The notes below the pieces were generated by a model that was given only the letters and a program-made list of their open reading frames with translations, did no database searches and was not told the DNA's origin. The position numbers and the translations under genes are program-made. From contig JAVSML010000040.1 in assembly GCA_038503035.1 (NCBI GenBank), positions 186,001 to 250,000 on the forward strand: a stretch of DNA of 64,000 nucleotides, read 5' to 3'. Positions 1 through 9,654 of the stretch are shown piece by piece. This stretch comes from Crocodylus rhombifer. Its lineage: Eukaryota; Chordata; Crocodylia; Crocodylidae. Each line of letters opens with the position of its first letter. The stretch's first letter is position 1.

Positions 1-235
1 CATGGAGGCCAGGTGATGTCCTGAATGACTGGAAAGTACGAAATACATTTTTAAGAAAGGAAAAAAAGGAGAATCCAGGGAATTACAGACCAATCAGTCT
101 GATGTTGACACCTGAAAAGCTCATGGCGCTGATCCTCAGGGAATATGTTCTTGGGCACCCAGTGAAGGGCAAGGTGATCAGGAACAGCCAGCATAGATCA
201 AGAGTAAGACTATGTAAAAGAGCTGTATGATTGCT
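1..235 (+). mobile_element. CR1 LINE fragment, start of reverse transcriptase
   Basis: The plus strand near 70-110 reads ENPGNYRPISLM, the conserved entry to the CR1/Jockey-clade reverse transcriptase (NYRPISL). The frame breaks soon after and there is no catalytic block. The left edge lies outside the window. It is followed directly by an endonuclease fragment, the reverse of normal CR1 order, so the two come from separate insertions. Confidence 0.65.
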
Positions 236-552
236 CAGAGGGACAGCATGAAATGAGGTAGGTCTGTCGAAAGTCTCTGGGTGAGTGAGGTTTAGAGGGG
301 AGAGCAACAGGGGTGATGTCATGGTAGGTGTCTACTATAGACCACCAGACCAGGAGGATGAAGTGGATGAGGCTTTATTCAGACAGCTAGAAGAAGTTTC
401 CAGATCACAGGCCCTGGTTTTTATGGGGGAATTCAACCACCCTGACATGTGCTGGGAGGTTAATACAACAGTGCACAGGCAATCCAAGAAGTTTTGGGAG
501 AGTGTTGGGGGCAACTTCCTGGTAAAAGTGTTGGAGAGACCAACCTGTTTTC
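236..552 (+). mobile_element. CR1 LINE fragment, endonuclease part
   Basis: An open frame at 285-569 contains VGVYYRPPDQ and ALVFMGEFNHPDMCWE, matching the APE-type endonuclease of CR1 LINEs. The usual GDFN motif is here GEFN. It differs clearly from the next CR1 (which reads GDFNYPDISWEE), so it belongs to another CR1 subfamily. It is truncated at both ends. No working product is expected. Confidence 0.7.
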
Positions 553-3145
553 CTGCTAAATGCAAATAACTACAATGTCATTGGGATAACAGAGACCTGG
601 TGGGACTCCACCCATGACTGGACCATGGGCATAGATAACTAGACCTTGTATAGGAGGGATCGAGTGAATAAAAGGGGCGGGGGCGTAGCTCTCTGTCAAG
701 AAAAGCTACACGTCCCTGCAAGCCAACATTGGCATCCATGGTGGATGACTTGGAACACTCTGGGTTAAAATCCATGGGGAACACAGCACAGGGGATACTA
801 TGATGGCAGTCTACTACAGACTCCCTACCCAGAGTCAAGAACTTGACCAGGAGTTCACCAGGCAATTGGCTGAGGCCGCATTATCCCAGTATATGGTTGT
901 CATGGGAGACTTTAACTATCCAGACATCTCATGGGAGGAGCGCTTGGCCAAATCTGAGTGGTTGCAAAGCTTTCTCTCATGTGTGGATGACCTCTATCTG
1001 ATTCAGGAAGTCTACAGCCCAACAAGAGGTAAAGCTCTGCTCGACCTTGTACTGGCAACTGGGGATGACCTAATCAGCAACCTAACAATTGAAGAGAAGC
1101 TGGGTGACAGTGATCATGAACTGATCACCTTCACCATCTGCCGTAAAGCTGGCAAGTCAGTCAGTAATACAGAAGTCCTCGACTTCAGGAAAGCTGACTT
1201 TGACAAGCTAAGGAGGCTTGTCAGAGAGGCTCTAAAAGGCCACAACCCAATGGAGAGGGGAGTTCAGGATGAGTGGTTGCTCCTCAAGGGAGCAATCCTG
1301 GATGTGCAAGCAAAGTCCATCTGGTCTTGGAGGAAAGGCAGCAAAAGGGCACAGCAGCCCTCTTGGCTCTCCAGGGAACTGGCCAACCTCCTGCATCTTA
1401 GAAGGAAGACCTACAAAGGATGGAAGACTGGAACCGCCACCAAGGAGAAATATTCTGCTTTAGTCTGGACTTGCAGACAGCAAATCAAGAAAGCCAAGGC
1501 TGTGATGGAACTCCAGCTAGCAAAAGTCCTTTTTTAGATATGTGGGGAGCCAGAGGAAAACCAAGGGCAACATTGGACCCCTGCTAAACCAGATGGGGCA
1601 ACTGAAAACTGATGCCCAGGAAAAAACGAACTTGCTAAATGGGTACTTTGCAACAGTTTTTCACCAGTTCCATGGGACGGCCCTGCCCACTCTGGGGCAG
1701 GGAGACCCAAGTGAGGCAGATTCCTTGCCCTCCATCGAAGCTGGTCTCGTGAAGGAACACCTTGACAGGCTGGATACCTTCAAGTCAGCTGGCCCTAATG
1801 GGTTACACCCAAGGGTACTCAGGGAGCTGGTGAGCATCATAACTCAGCCCCTGGCACAGATCTTTGAGAACTCTTGGAACTCTGGTGAAGTGCCCGATGA
1901 TTGGAAGATGGCCAATGTCATGCCTATCTTCAAGAAAGGGAGGAAAGTAGATCCAGCAAACTACAAGGCCCATCAGCCTGACCTCTGTCCTGGGGAAGGT
2001 CTTGGAAAAGATTATCAAGGAGGCCATCCTTAACAGAATAGCTGAAGGCAATATCCTGAGGGATACCCAGCATGGGTTTGTTGTGGGTAGGTCTTGCTTG
2101 ACCAATCTCATTTCCTTTTATGATCAGGTGACTTATCACCTGGACAAGGGGGAAGACATCGACGTTGTATACCTTGACTTTAAAAAAGCCTTCAATCTGG
2201 TATCCCATGATCACTTCTTGGCTAAACTGTCTAACTGCAGCCTTGATGTCACCACGATCCTCTGGCTGGGGAACTGGATTTGCAGTAGGACCTAGAGGGT
2301 GGTGGTCAATGGGAGCCAATCATCTTGGTGCACTGTGACCAGTGGGGTCCCACAAGGCTCTGTCCTAGGGCCTATACTGTTTAACATCTTCATCAATGAT
2401 GTGGACATTGGTGTCAGAAGCGGACTGGCCAAGTTCGCTGACGACACCAAACTGTGGGTAAAGCATCCACACCTGAGGTTAGGAGGGTGATCCAGGCAGA
2501 TCTGGACAGACTCATGAAATGGGCAGATGAGAACCTGATGGTGTTCAACACCAAAAAATGCAAGGTTCTCCACCTTGGGAGGAAAAACCTGCACCATGTT
2601 TATAGGCTTAGTAGTGCTATGCTGGTTAGCACTACAGATGAAAGGGACTTGGGGGTCATGTTTGACCAGAAGATGAACAAGCCTTCAGTGTGATGCTGCA
2701 GCTAGTAAAGTGAGCAAAATGCTGGCTTGCATCCATAGATGCTTCTCAAGCAGATCCTGGGACGTCATTCTCCCACTGTACTCAGCCTTGGTGAGGCCGC
2801 AGTTGGAGTACCGCATCCAGTTTTGGGCTCCACAATTCAAAAAGGATGTGGAGAAGCTTGAGAGGGTGCAGAGGAGAGCCACGCACATGATTAGAGGTCA
2901 GGAAAACAGACCTTATGATGAGAGACTGAGAGCAATGGGGCTATTCAGCCTGGAAAAGCACAGACTCAGAGGTGATCTGGTGGCCACCTATAAGTTTATC
3001 AGGGGTGCTCATCAGGATCTGGGGGAACGTCTGTTCACCAGAGCCCCCCAAGGGATGACAAGATTTAATGGTCACAAACTCCCCTGCAAACATTTCAGGC
3101 TGGATATAAGAAACAACTTTTTCACTGTCCGAGCCCCGAGAAGAT
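553..3145 (+). mobile_element. CR1 LINE, near-complete ORF2 without 3' tail
   Basis: This copy begins inside the endonuclease (GITETWWDS near 585-608) and runs through endonuclease, reverse transcriptase and the conserved C-terminal block ending FFTVRAP near 3135. It lacks the CR1 3' UTR and terminal repeats because a different CR1 fragment abuts at about 3146. The reading frame changes at least five times. CR1 elements normally move by target-primed reverse transcription using the endonuclease and RT of ORF2. This copy is dead but long. Confidence 0.9.
800..1537 (+). pseudogene. CR1 ORF2 endonuclease domain remnant
   Basis: A 245-codon open frame covers most of the APE-like endonuclease. 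It shows VVMGDFNYPDISWEE near residue 31, DLVLATGDD near residue 80 and the catalytic SDHELITF block (GAT-CAT at 1112-1117). After the domain it enters the linker with LDFRKADFDKLRRLV. The upstream part with TETW lies in another frame, so the domain is split by frameshifts around 650-800. The start is simply the first Met in the open stretch and is not a biological start. Downstream the linker runs on into the RT remnant through a further frame change near 1537. Confidence 0.85.
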
Positions 3146-3153
3146 CATTATGA
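1542..3153 (+). pseudogene. CR1 ORF2 reverse transcriptase and C-terminal remnant
   Basis: Consecutive open pieces in changing frames make up the RT. They include SAGPNGLHPRVL (near 1785), QHGFVVGRSCLTNL (near 2070), VVYLDFKKAFNLVSHD (near 2165), [17 protein letters not shown] (near 2340) and the catalytic FADD at 2434-2445. The C-terminal block ([22 protein letters not shown] to RAP) follows at 2890-3140. Expected CR1 RT order is preserved. A stop near 2293 and several frameshifts break it. The final residues RRSL come from neighbouring DNA, not from CR1. Confidence 0.85.
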
Positions 3154-3610
3154 TTAGGAACAGTCGTCATGGATTCACCAAGGGCAAGTCATGCCTGACC
3201 AACCTGAGGACTGGCTCTGTGGATGTGGGGAGAGCAGCAGATATGATGTGATGTACCTTGACTTTAGCAAGACTTTTGATAGAGTCTTGCAAGCCAGCTG
3301 AGGAAGTATGGTTGGATGAATGGACTGTAAGGCAGATAAGAAACTGGCTGGTTTGTTAGGCTCAGAGTGTAGTAATCAATGGCTTAATGTCTAGTTGGAA
3401 GCTGGTATCAAGTGGAGTGCCCCAGAGGTCAGTCCTGGGGCCAGTTTTTTTCAATATCTTCATCAACAATCTGGAAGCTGGCATGGAGTAAATCCTCAGC
3501 AAGTTTGCAGAGGACACCAAGCTGCAAGGGGTAGTGGGTATGCTGGAGGATAGGGGTAGGTTTCAGAGTGACCTGGACAATTTGGAGGACTGGACCAAAA
3601 GAAATCTCAT
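3146..3610 (+). mobile_element. Second CR1 fragment, RT palm region
   Basis: Broken frames read [42 protein letters not shown] and FAEDTKL, in the right RT order. FADD is changed to FAED. The sequence is more diverged than the preceding copy and has stops in every frame. The boundary with the previous CR1 is abrupt at about 3146. The right end fades at about 3610. Confidence 0.75.
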
Positions 3611-3640
3611 GGGATGCATCCAGATGAGCATGGATGTTTG

Positions 3641-3694
3641 GTTCCCTGGGGACAAGTAGTGGCGATGCACCTTGTATCACTGCTACTTCTCCCC
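3641..3694. repeat. Hairpin repeat, related copy at 44153-44203
   Basis: The arms CCTGGGGACAAGTAGTGG and its near-complement CACTGCTACTTCTCCCCAGG flank a loop of about 15 bases. A very similar hairpin with GGGGACAACTAGTG arms lies about 40 kb away. This suggests the end of a shared, uncharacterised transposable element. Confidence 0.5.
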
Positions 3695-5142
3695 AGGCAA
3701 TGCCCATGCCATGCATGCTTTGGTGCACAGCAACTTACCCTGGGTGGGGTAAGGGAGGCCAGGGGCAGCACTGGGCTGGCTCCATCAGCCTTACATGGGT
3801 TCTTAGGGGCCTCCCGGGGCTGCAGCAGCAGTGGTCTTGCCATGCGGAGCTTAGCTGTCAGCTCCGCTCTGTTTTTTAGTGGTGCATGCTGCCTGTGTGT
3901 GCACTGTTCTGCTCTTTTTTCCATGGTTTTTTTTGACCCCTGGATATCCAGTGCTCCTTTACAGTGCAAAGAACATCTAAATATGTGGTATGTGATGCCA
4001 CAGATGTGCTTGCGGTGCCACATACCTCATGGCCACTCCCGTCTGGACACACTCATGGTGCGCATCCACACATGCAGGCACATGTGCTTGCAGCACCTCA
4101 AGTAGCAGTGGCACAAAATTGTGCTAGAGATTTGTGCCTCAGCACACATGCTGGAACTTGCATTTTGGGTGGGGCATATTGTGTCATGGGGGCAAACTGA
4201 CCCTGCCCAGATCCTCTGAGATCTTCAGTCAAGGGGAGCTAGAGGCTGGGGCCAGCACTTGTGCTGGCCTCAGCAGTATAAAAAGCTGCCTGGGCAAGCA
4301 GCTCAGGACTACTTGCCCTCAAGAACTTCTGAGGCCTGGTCAGTTGGTTTATTGGGGCACTAGCCCCTTGTGCTAGCTGGACTGCTGAAGTGGGCCTAAC
4401 CTATAGTGGCTCCTGCACCCTCTACCCACTGCAGCAGTTTGGCAGTGGGTGCTGCTACCTAGCTGTGACCTGATGCCACATGCAATAGCATCCACCCCCT
4501 TGGACTTGTGGCTCCATGGCTGCGTGCCTGCCAGACCCAGACAGGGACTGCACAGTCACCTGGTATGGACACTGCCGCAGAGCTGCCTGCACCTCTGTGC
4601 CAGCTGTCAATGGGCTGTGGCTGCACAGTTGGCCTTAATGTGGCACTGCTGTCATGTCTTCTGGTATCCCTGCTCTGCCATCTGGGCAGCTATTGCCCAG
4701 AAGATGTGCTCATTGTAGTGGCCTGTTTTGAACTGTTGAAGCATGTCCTCCTGGCCCCAAATGGCCAGGTCAGCCCCTCATCTGTCTCTCAGCTGGGTCC
4801 CTAGTGCTGGCCCTGGGTAGGCTCCTCTGCCTAGGACCCACCACTTGCCTCACCAGGAGGGAGCCTGGTGGTCCATGTTTATAAATTTCAAATTCTCTGA
4901 TAAAACTCTCAAATTTTGGTATTAAAATACCCAAAATCTGCCTTCTTCCATGGCTAAAATGAAACACCACTATGTGTATATATATAGAGAGAGAGATCAG
5001 TTGGGCAATGTTTTATTGATATGTTTACAATTTTAAAGCAATTTGAAAGCAACTTGTGCCTTTATCATCATAATAAAAAAAATTCTAAATATACATACAC
5101 TTTGGCATTTACTTTTGTTTTTTTATCATAGAAAAATCAGAG

Positions 5143-5173
5143 CTGCCCCTGCCCCTGCCCCTGCCCCTGCCCC
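5143..5173. repeat. CTGCCC hexamer tandem repeat
   Basis: About five units of CTGCCC run in tandem. It lies in C-rich sequence just upstream of the retrovirus. Confidence 0.85.
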
Positions 5174-5828
5174 CTTCACTCACTAGGATGTGAAGACAGC
5201 TGCAACTGGACCTGCAGCTGCTTTGTGGTGCTGAGCAGCACTGAAATGGTGGTGTCCTGCCTCTGCCCATGGCCTTGTGCCTCACTCCCAACCCTCAGCC
5301 CTACCAGTGCCCCTCACACCTGACCTGCAGGTCTTGCCTGCCCCCCCACTTGCTCCCTCCCAGCAGCAGCTCCATCCTAGCACCAGGACATAGGCCCAGC
5401 TGCAGCTCTCTCACCCACTCCTTTGTGGTTCCTTTGTTGTTCTGCTCCCTGCCCCTGTGCCCAGATCCCAGCAACCCCCATATCCTTCTTGGGAAGCCCT
5501 CGACTGGGGCTCAGGAGCTGGGCTGAGCAAGCCCCTTCCCTTCCAGGCCAGCCTCTCCCTGCACAGGCTGCTCTAGGGGGCCAAAGTGGCTCCAAGTCCA
5601 GCTTTGGCGGCCATTCGTACTGTAGGAGTAAATTTAGTAGGGCTTCTGGCCTACTTGACTAGAAAAACAGACAGAGACCAGAAGTGATGATATTTCTTAT
5701 TTCAGTTACATGTTTTGAGATAAGAAATCCTGCATGTCTTATTACGCTATGCACAGATGTCCAATTAAGTAAATTTATTTTAGTTTCTCCCAGGTTGTAT
5801 TTTTTTCTCTCTCTTTATCTGTCTTAAG

Positions 5829-5835
5829 TATAAAA
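5829..5835 (+). promoter_or_regulatory. LTR TATA box
   Basis: TATAAAA within AAGTATAAAAATG. It is conserved at 17727-17733 in the 3' LTR and sits about 100 bases before the polyadenylation signal, as expected for a retroviral U3/R arrangement. Confidence 0.7.
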
Positions 5836-5936
5836 ATGCCTGAAAACTTAGAGAGGAGGAGGATTCCTTTGAAACAGACAAGTGGGTGTTTCTCCTTGCT
5901 GTATGAAATCCTCCCTATGATCACGGTATAGCCGTA

Positions 5937-5942
5937 AATAAA
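5937..5942 (+). terminator. LTR polyadenylation signal
   Basis: AATAAA in GTAAATAAAG. It is conserved at 17835-17840 in the 3' LTR, where it would act on the viral transcript. Confidence 0.7.
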
Positions 5943-6004
5943 GAAAAGCTGGGTTTGTCAGTTCTGATTCAACCACAATGTGAAATTTGATTTCTTCCAC
6001 AATT

Positions 6005-6020
6005 TGGTGCCGTGACTTGG
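6005..6020 (+). other. Primer binding site, tRNA-His type
   Basis: TGGTGCCGTGACTTGG lies three bases after the LTR. It is complementary to the 3' end of vertebrate tRNA-His including CCA, with one mismatch (T for C at base 14). HERV-H-like class I elements also use tRNA-His. The primer alone does not prove close kinship. Confidence 0.85.
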
Positions 6021-6085
6021 ATAGAGACATCTGGAGTGATCAGTTGGGATGCAGACATCTCTTCCCTGAAGCCCTGGTGCCAACC

Positions 6086-6095
6086 CAAGGTAAGA
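6086..6095 (+). promoter_or_regulatory. Probable major splice donor
   Basis: CAAG/GTAAGAG matches the consensus donor and lies about 70 bases after the primer binding site, where retroviral donors for env mRNA usually sit. Inference from position and motif only. Confidence 0.55.
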
Positions 6096-6841
6096 GACCT
6101 TTTGAAATCTCTACTGGGGCTTTTCAGTGAGAGGCTGTCTCTGTGTCTTCCTGACTCACTGCTTGAGGCTCACCCTATCCAAACTTTTTTTTCTTCCAGA
6201 ACTGTCAGACCTACTGTGTAAGTAGTAACTCTGAGTAGAAAGAGTTGAAGTTAAAGACTCTGTGTTGCTGTTGTCAATGAAAGTATTTCCCCGTGTGAAT
6301 TGAGTTAAGTTCTGTAAAGAACTGTGAGGTCTCTCTGAAGCCAGGAGTGGAAATCTTTTGCAGCTGCCCCGAAGCCAACAGATTTGTTCTGTGTGATTTT
6401 TGAAAGCAAGGGTGCAAGGTGGAAACTCTTAGAGTGTGAGTGTTTTCCACAATAAGTGTTGATCAAGGCTGAGACTAAAGAAATGCTCTTGAACCTCATG
6501 CCGTAACGCAAAAATTCTCCTGTGTGAATTGAGAGTATGAATTGAGAAATATGAGCCACTGACCAGGTCTGAGACTAAGGTAGGGTTCAGCCGCCCCAAG
6601 GCTGTCCAGAAGGGCAGTTTTGAATGCAAGGGGGCCCAACTGGAACCTCATGACCCAGTGGACAGGTTTACCCTTTCCCCATCCTCATAAATGAGCCGTG
6701 CCTCACCATGAGTAACTGCATTGTGTGCTGTTATTGCAGTGGAGTCTTGTTTTTGGACATTAGCCACAGCATCTCTGTGCCACTAGCAAATCTCACAACC
6801 TGACTGGACACCCTGAATAAGCCATTCCTGTATGAAACACC

Positions 6842-7280
6842 TGTATGATCAGGGGACAGCAGGGCAGGCCCTATGAGGAGAGGCTACGGGACCTGAACCT
6901 GTTCAGCCTCCAAAAGAGAAGGCTGAGGGGGGATCTAGTGGCCTGTTATAAATTAGTCAAGGGGGATCAGCAGGCATTGGGGGAGTCACTATTCCCCTGT
7001 ACACTGCCAAGAGTGACCAGGAATAACGGTCACAAGCTGGCAGAGGGCAGGTTTAGGCTAGATATCAGGAAGTGCTACTTCACGGTCAGGGCAGCTAGGA
7101 TCTGGAACCAACTTCCAAGAGAAGTAGTGCAGGCTTCTACCCTGGGGGTTTTTAAGAGGAGGTTAGATGAACATCTTGCTGGGGTCATTTGACCCCAGTA
7201 CTCTTTCCTGCCATGGCGGGGGGTTGGACTAGATGATCTACTCAGGTCCCTTCCGACCCTAGAAACTATGAAACTATGAA
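6842..7280 (+). mobile_element. 5'-truncated CR1 inserted in retroviral leader/gag
   Basis: The copy begins near ATGATCAGGGGACAGC. It carries the last 115 codons of ORF2 as one open frame (6845-7192, [20 protein letters not shown] to LDEHLAGVI), the 3' UTR with GGACTAGATGATCTACTCAGG, and ends in GAAACTATGAAACTATGAA repeats. The open tail suggests it is younger than the retrovirus. It is typical of 5'-truncated CR1 insertions. Confidence 0.92.
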
Positions 7281-7550
7281 TTGAGTTTAAAGATATAGGG
7301 AGAGGAGAGTCTAAAGACATACTGGCTCTGCCAAAAGGGAATCCAGCATTGTACATGTACACACACTATAGCCATAAAAGTTGTAAGTTTCTAGACAAAT
7401 GGAATTGGTATACCAGAGATGATTTTAGCGGGCAGATTCCCTTGGAGGGAACGTTTGATTTAAGTAAAATTGTTCATCTCCACAGAGACTTTGAGTTAAG
7501 AGGTAGTAATATACCACAGACTCAGTGGGACACATTTTTTGATTGATTTA
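7281..7550 (+). pseudogene. gag: Retroviral gag, matrix (MA) region
   Basis: An open stretch at 7349-7546 and codons just before it read like the C-terminal half of a gamma-type matrix protein. A KWNWYTRDD segment leads to PLEGTFDLSKI, resembling the WP-x-x-GTFN/GTFD block of gammaretroviral MA. After QWDTFFDW the frame is cut by the back-to-back CR1 insertions and resumes at about 11096. The N terminus, including any myristoylation site, is not visible and may be interrupted by the CR1 at 6842-7280. MA normally targets Gag to the plasma membrane. The match is by motif and position, so moderate confidence. Confidence 0.6.
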
Positions 7551-8135
7551 ATAGATTTCATAGACATTAGGGCTGGAAGGGACCTCGGAAGATCATCGAG
7601 TCCAGCCCCCTGCCCAAAAGACAGGAAGTCAGCTGGGGTCATAGGATCCCAGCTATATAAGCATCCAATTTGCTCTTGAAGGTGTTCAATGTAGGTGCTT
7701 GAACCACCTCCGATGGCAGGCTGTTCCAGACCTTGGGGGCTTGGACAGTAAAGAAATTCTTTGTTATGTCCAGCCTGAAACGATCTTGTAGTAGTTTATG
7801 ACTGTTTGACCTCATCATCCCTTGGGGCGCTCTGGTGAACAAATGTTCCCCCAGATCCTGGTGGTCACCCCTGATAAACTTATAGGTGGCCATCAGATCA
7901 CCCCGAGCCTGCGCTTTTCCAGGCTAAAGAGCCCCATGGCTCTCAGCCTGTCATCGTAAGGTCTGCTTTCCTGACCTCTGATCATGCACGTGTCTCTTCT
8001 CTGGACTTTCTCAAGCTTCTCCACATCCTTTTTGAATTGTGGAGCCCAAAACTGGATGCAATACTCCAGCTGTGGCCTCACCAAGGACGAGTACAGTGGG
8101 AGAAGGACATCCTGGGATTTGCTTGAGAAGCATAT
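7551..8135 (-). mobile_element. 5'-truncated CR1 inserted in gag (subfamily A)
   Basis: Read on the minus strand, it carries the C-terminal ORF2 block in two frames (7893-8138 then 7639-7893; [23 protein letters not shown], then GDHQDLGEHLFTRAPQGMMRSN) and the CR1 3' end at 7551-7640. It closely resembles the CR1 copies at 553-3145 and 35126-35590 (GLFSLEK type) and differs from the adjoining copy (LNLFSLHK type). One frameshift near 7893 separates the two pieces. Confidence 0.9.
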
Positions 8136-8227
8136 CATAGAATCATAGAATCATAGAAGTAGGGTCGGAAGGGACCTTGCAGATCTTCAAGTCTGACCCT
8201 CCACCTGGGCAGGACTAAAAACTGGGC

Positions 8228-9649
8228 TCAAATGATCCCAGCTAGGTAGGCATCAAGCCTCCTCTTAAAGACCCACAGGGTAGGAGCCAGCACCACTTCC
8301 CTTGGAAGTTTGTTCCAGATCCTAGCTGCCCTGACTGTGAAGTAGTTCTTAAGGATGTCTAATCTAAACCTACTCTCCAACAACTTGTGGCCGTTATTCC
8401 TTGTTATGCCAAGGGGCACTAGGAGAAACAAGGTCTCTCCCAAACCCTTCTGGTCCCCCCTTGCGAGTTTATAGACAGTCACCAGGTCCCCCCTGAGCCT
8501 TTTCTTGTGAAGGCTGAACAGGTTCAGGTCCCTCAGTCTCTCATTGTAGGGCCTGCCCTGCTGTCCCCAGATCATGCAGGTGGCCCTCCTCTGGACCCTC
8601 TCAATGTTGTACACATCACTCCTGAAGTGGGGCGCCGGGGGGCTGCTGTGCCCTCTTGCTGCCTTCCTCCGAGATGGAATAGACTTAGCTTGTGCATTGA
8701 GGATCACTCCCTTGAGGAGCAACCACTCTTCTTGAGCTCCCCTGTCCCTGGGGTCATGGTCCCTTAGGGCCTGACTGACAAGCCTCCTGAGCTTGTCAAA
8801 GTCAGCTTTTCTGAAGTCAAGGACTTCCACGTTACTGACTGACTTGCCAGCTTTACAGCGGATGGTGAAGGTGATCAGCTCATGGTCGCTGTCACCCAGC
8901 TTCCCATCGATCACTAGGTCACCGATTAGGTCATCCCCAGTAGCCAGTACCAGGTCGAGCAGCGCTTTGCCTCTTGTTGGCTCATAGACTTCTTGAGTCA
9001 GGTAGAGGTCATCCACATACAAGAGGAAGCTTTGCAACTGCTTGGATTTTGCTGAGTGATCCTCCCACAAGATGTCCGGGTAATTGAAGTCACCCATGAC
9101 AATCGTGGTCCTGGAGCATGCAGCCTCAGCCAGTTCCTGGGCAAACTCCTGGTCGAGTTCAGGATTTTGGGTGGGAGGTTTGTAGTAGACTCCCACTGTT
9201 GTGTCCCCTGTGCCATGTTCTCCACGGATTTTAACCCAGAGGGTCTCCAGTCGTCTACCCTGGTCGCCAAGATCAGCTTGCAGGGATATGTAGCTTTCCT
9301 TAACATAGAAAGCTACACCCCCGCCCCTTTTATCTACACGATCTCTCCTGTACAGGGTATAGCCATCAACACCCGTGTTCCAGTCATGGGTAGAGTCCCA
9401 ACAGGTCTCTGTTATCCCTATGACATCATAATTATTTGCATTAAGCAGGAGGATGAGCTCCTCCTGCTTATTGCCCAAGCTCCTGGCATTTGTGTACAGA
9501 CAGGCAAGTGTCCCCTTGGGGGCTCTTGCCTTGCCCACAGATTTTATGAGGGCTGGGGCAAGGGTGGGCTTCCTTAAGTGCATTGGCCCACTGGCTTTGC
9601 AAGGGTTGCTTAGCAGGCCAGCAGTGGTGGTAGTCCCCCTGTTCCCCAA
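8228..9649 (-). CDS. CR1 ORF2 fusion: endonuclease joined in frame to C-terminal tail, RT deleted
   Basis: An uninterrupted 473-codon frame. Residues 51-275 are a complete-looking APE-type endonuclease: YTNARSLGNKQEEL (52-65), GITETCWDS (78-86), MGDFNYPDILWE (185-196) and SDHELITF (254-261). Linker sequence LDFRKADFDKLRRLV follows at 278-291. Near residue 337 (about 8635-8640) the frame jumps into APHFRSDVYNIERVQRRA and the normal C-terminal CR1 block, ending LDAYLAGII. Roughly 500 residues holding the whole RT are missing, yet the frame is kept. The start 5 bases after ORF1 fits CR1 spacing. It would encode a nickase-like protein without RT. Whether it is expressed is unknown. A simple deletion in a recent copy is the default explanation. 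Confidence 0.85.
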   Translation of the reverse strand: MGNRGTTTTAGLLSNPCKASGPMHLRKPTLAPALIKSVGKARAPKGTLACLYTNARSLGNKQEELILLLNANNYDVIGITETCWDSTHDWNTGVDGYTLYRRDRVDKRGGGVAFYVKESYISLQADLGDQGRRLETLWVKIRGEHGTGDTTVGVYYKPPTQNPELDQEFAQELAEAACSRTTIVMGDFNYPDILWEDHSAKSKQLQSFLLYVDDLYLTQEVYEPTRGKALLDLVLATGDDLIGDLVIDGKLGDSDHELITFTIRCKAGKSVSNVEVLDFRKADFDKLRRLVSQALRDHDPRDRGAQEEWLLLKGVILNAQAKSIPSRRKAARGHSSPPAPHFRSDVYNIERVQRRATCMIWGQQGRPYNERLRDLNLFSLHKKRLRGDLVTVYKLARGDQKGLGETLFLLVPLGITRNNGHKLLESRFRLDILKNYFTVRAARIWNKLPREVVLAPTLWVFKRRLDAYLAGII

Positions 9650-9654
9650 CGGGC

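Larger units (their letters stand above)
3611..5620. other. Unclassified GC-rich repeat-like DNA
   Basis: No supported gene. The stretch is GC-rich and CpG-poor up to 4860, AT-rich at 4870-5130, then C-rich to 5620. It holds a hairpin at 3641-3694, a TATA-like GTATAAAAAG at about 4276 with short inverted repeats around it that could be a decayed LTR fragment, a short TATATA/GAGAGA run at 4977-4996, and a CTGCCC tandem repeat near 5145. Several 80-160 codon open frames are present but overlap on both strands and resemble no family I know. Confidence 0.5.
5621..6001 (+). repeat. 5' LTR of the endogenous retrovirus
   Basis: The LTR begins TGTAGGAGTAAATTTAG and ends TTTCTTCCACA, giving TG...CA ends. 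It is 381 bp, and 379 bp in the 3' copy. It contains TATAAAA at 5829-5835 and AATAAA at 5937-5942, about 100 bases apart, which places transcription start and polyadenylation in the second half. A 2-bp CT indel in a CT tract accounts for the length difference from the 3' LTR. Confidence 0.95.
6002..6841 (+). other. Retroviral leader (5' UTR and possible gag start)
   Basis: Sequence between the 5' LTR and the first CR1 insertion. It starts with a 3-base spacer and the primer binding site, then a splice donor at 6089-6095 and a pyrimidine-rich acceptor-like tract with TTCTTCCAG near 6190-6200. It probably contains the packaging region. I could not identify the gag start codon with confidence. 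No long open frame is present. Confidence 0.65.

Noticed and set aside
3614..4105. 163-codon plus-strand frame and its overlapping partners
   Set aside because: They overlap on both strands in GC-rich repeat-like DNA, Cys/His content is scattered, and no domain pattern is visible.
9010..9020. YVDD tetrapeptide in the CR1 ORF2 fusion (residues 211-214)
   Set aside because: It lies within the endonuclease domain (YVDDLYLTQEVY region, also VDDLYLIQEVY in the copy at 800-1537) and is not an RT active site. The RT is deleted.
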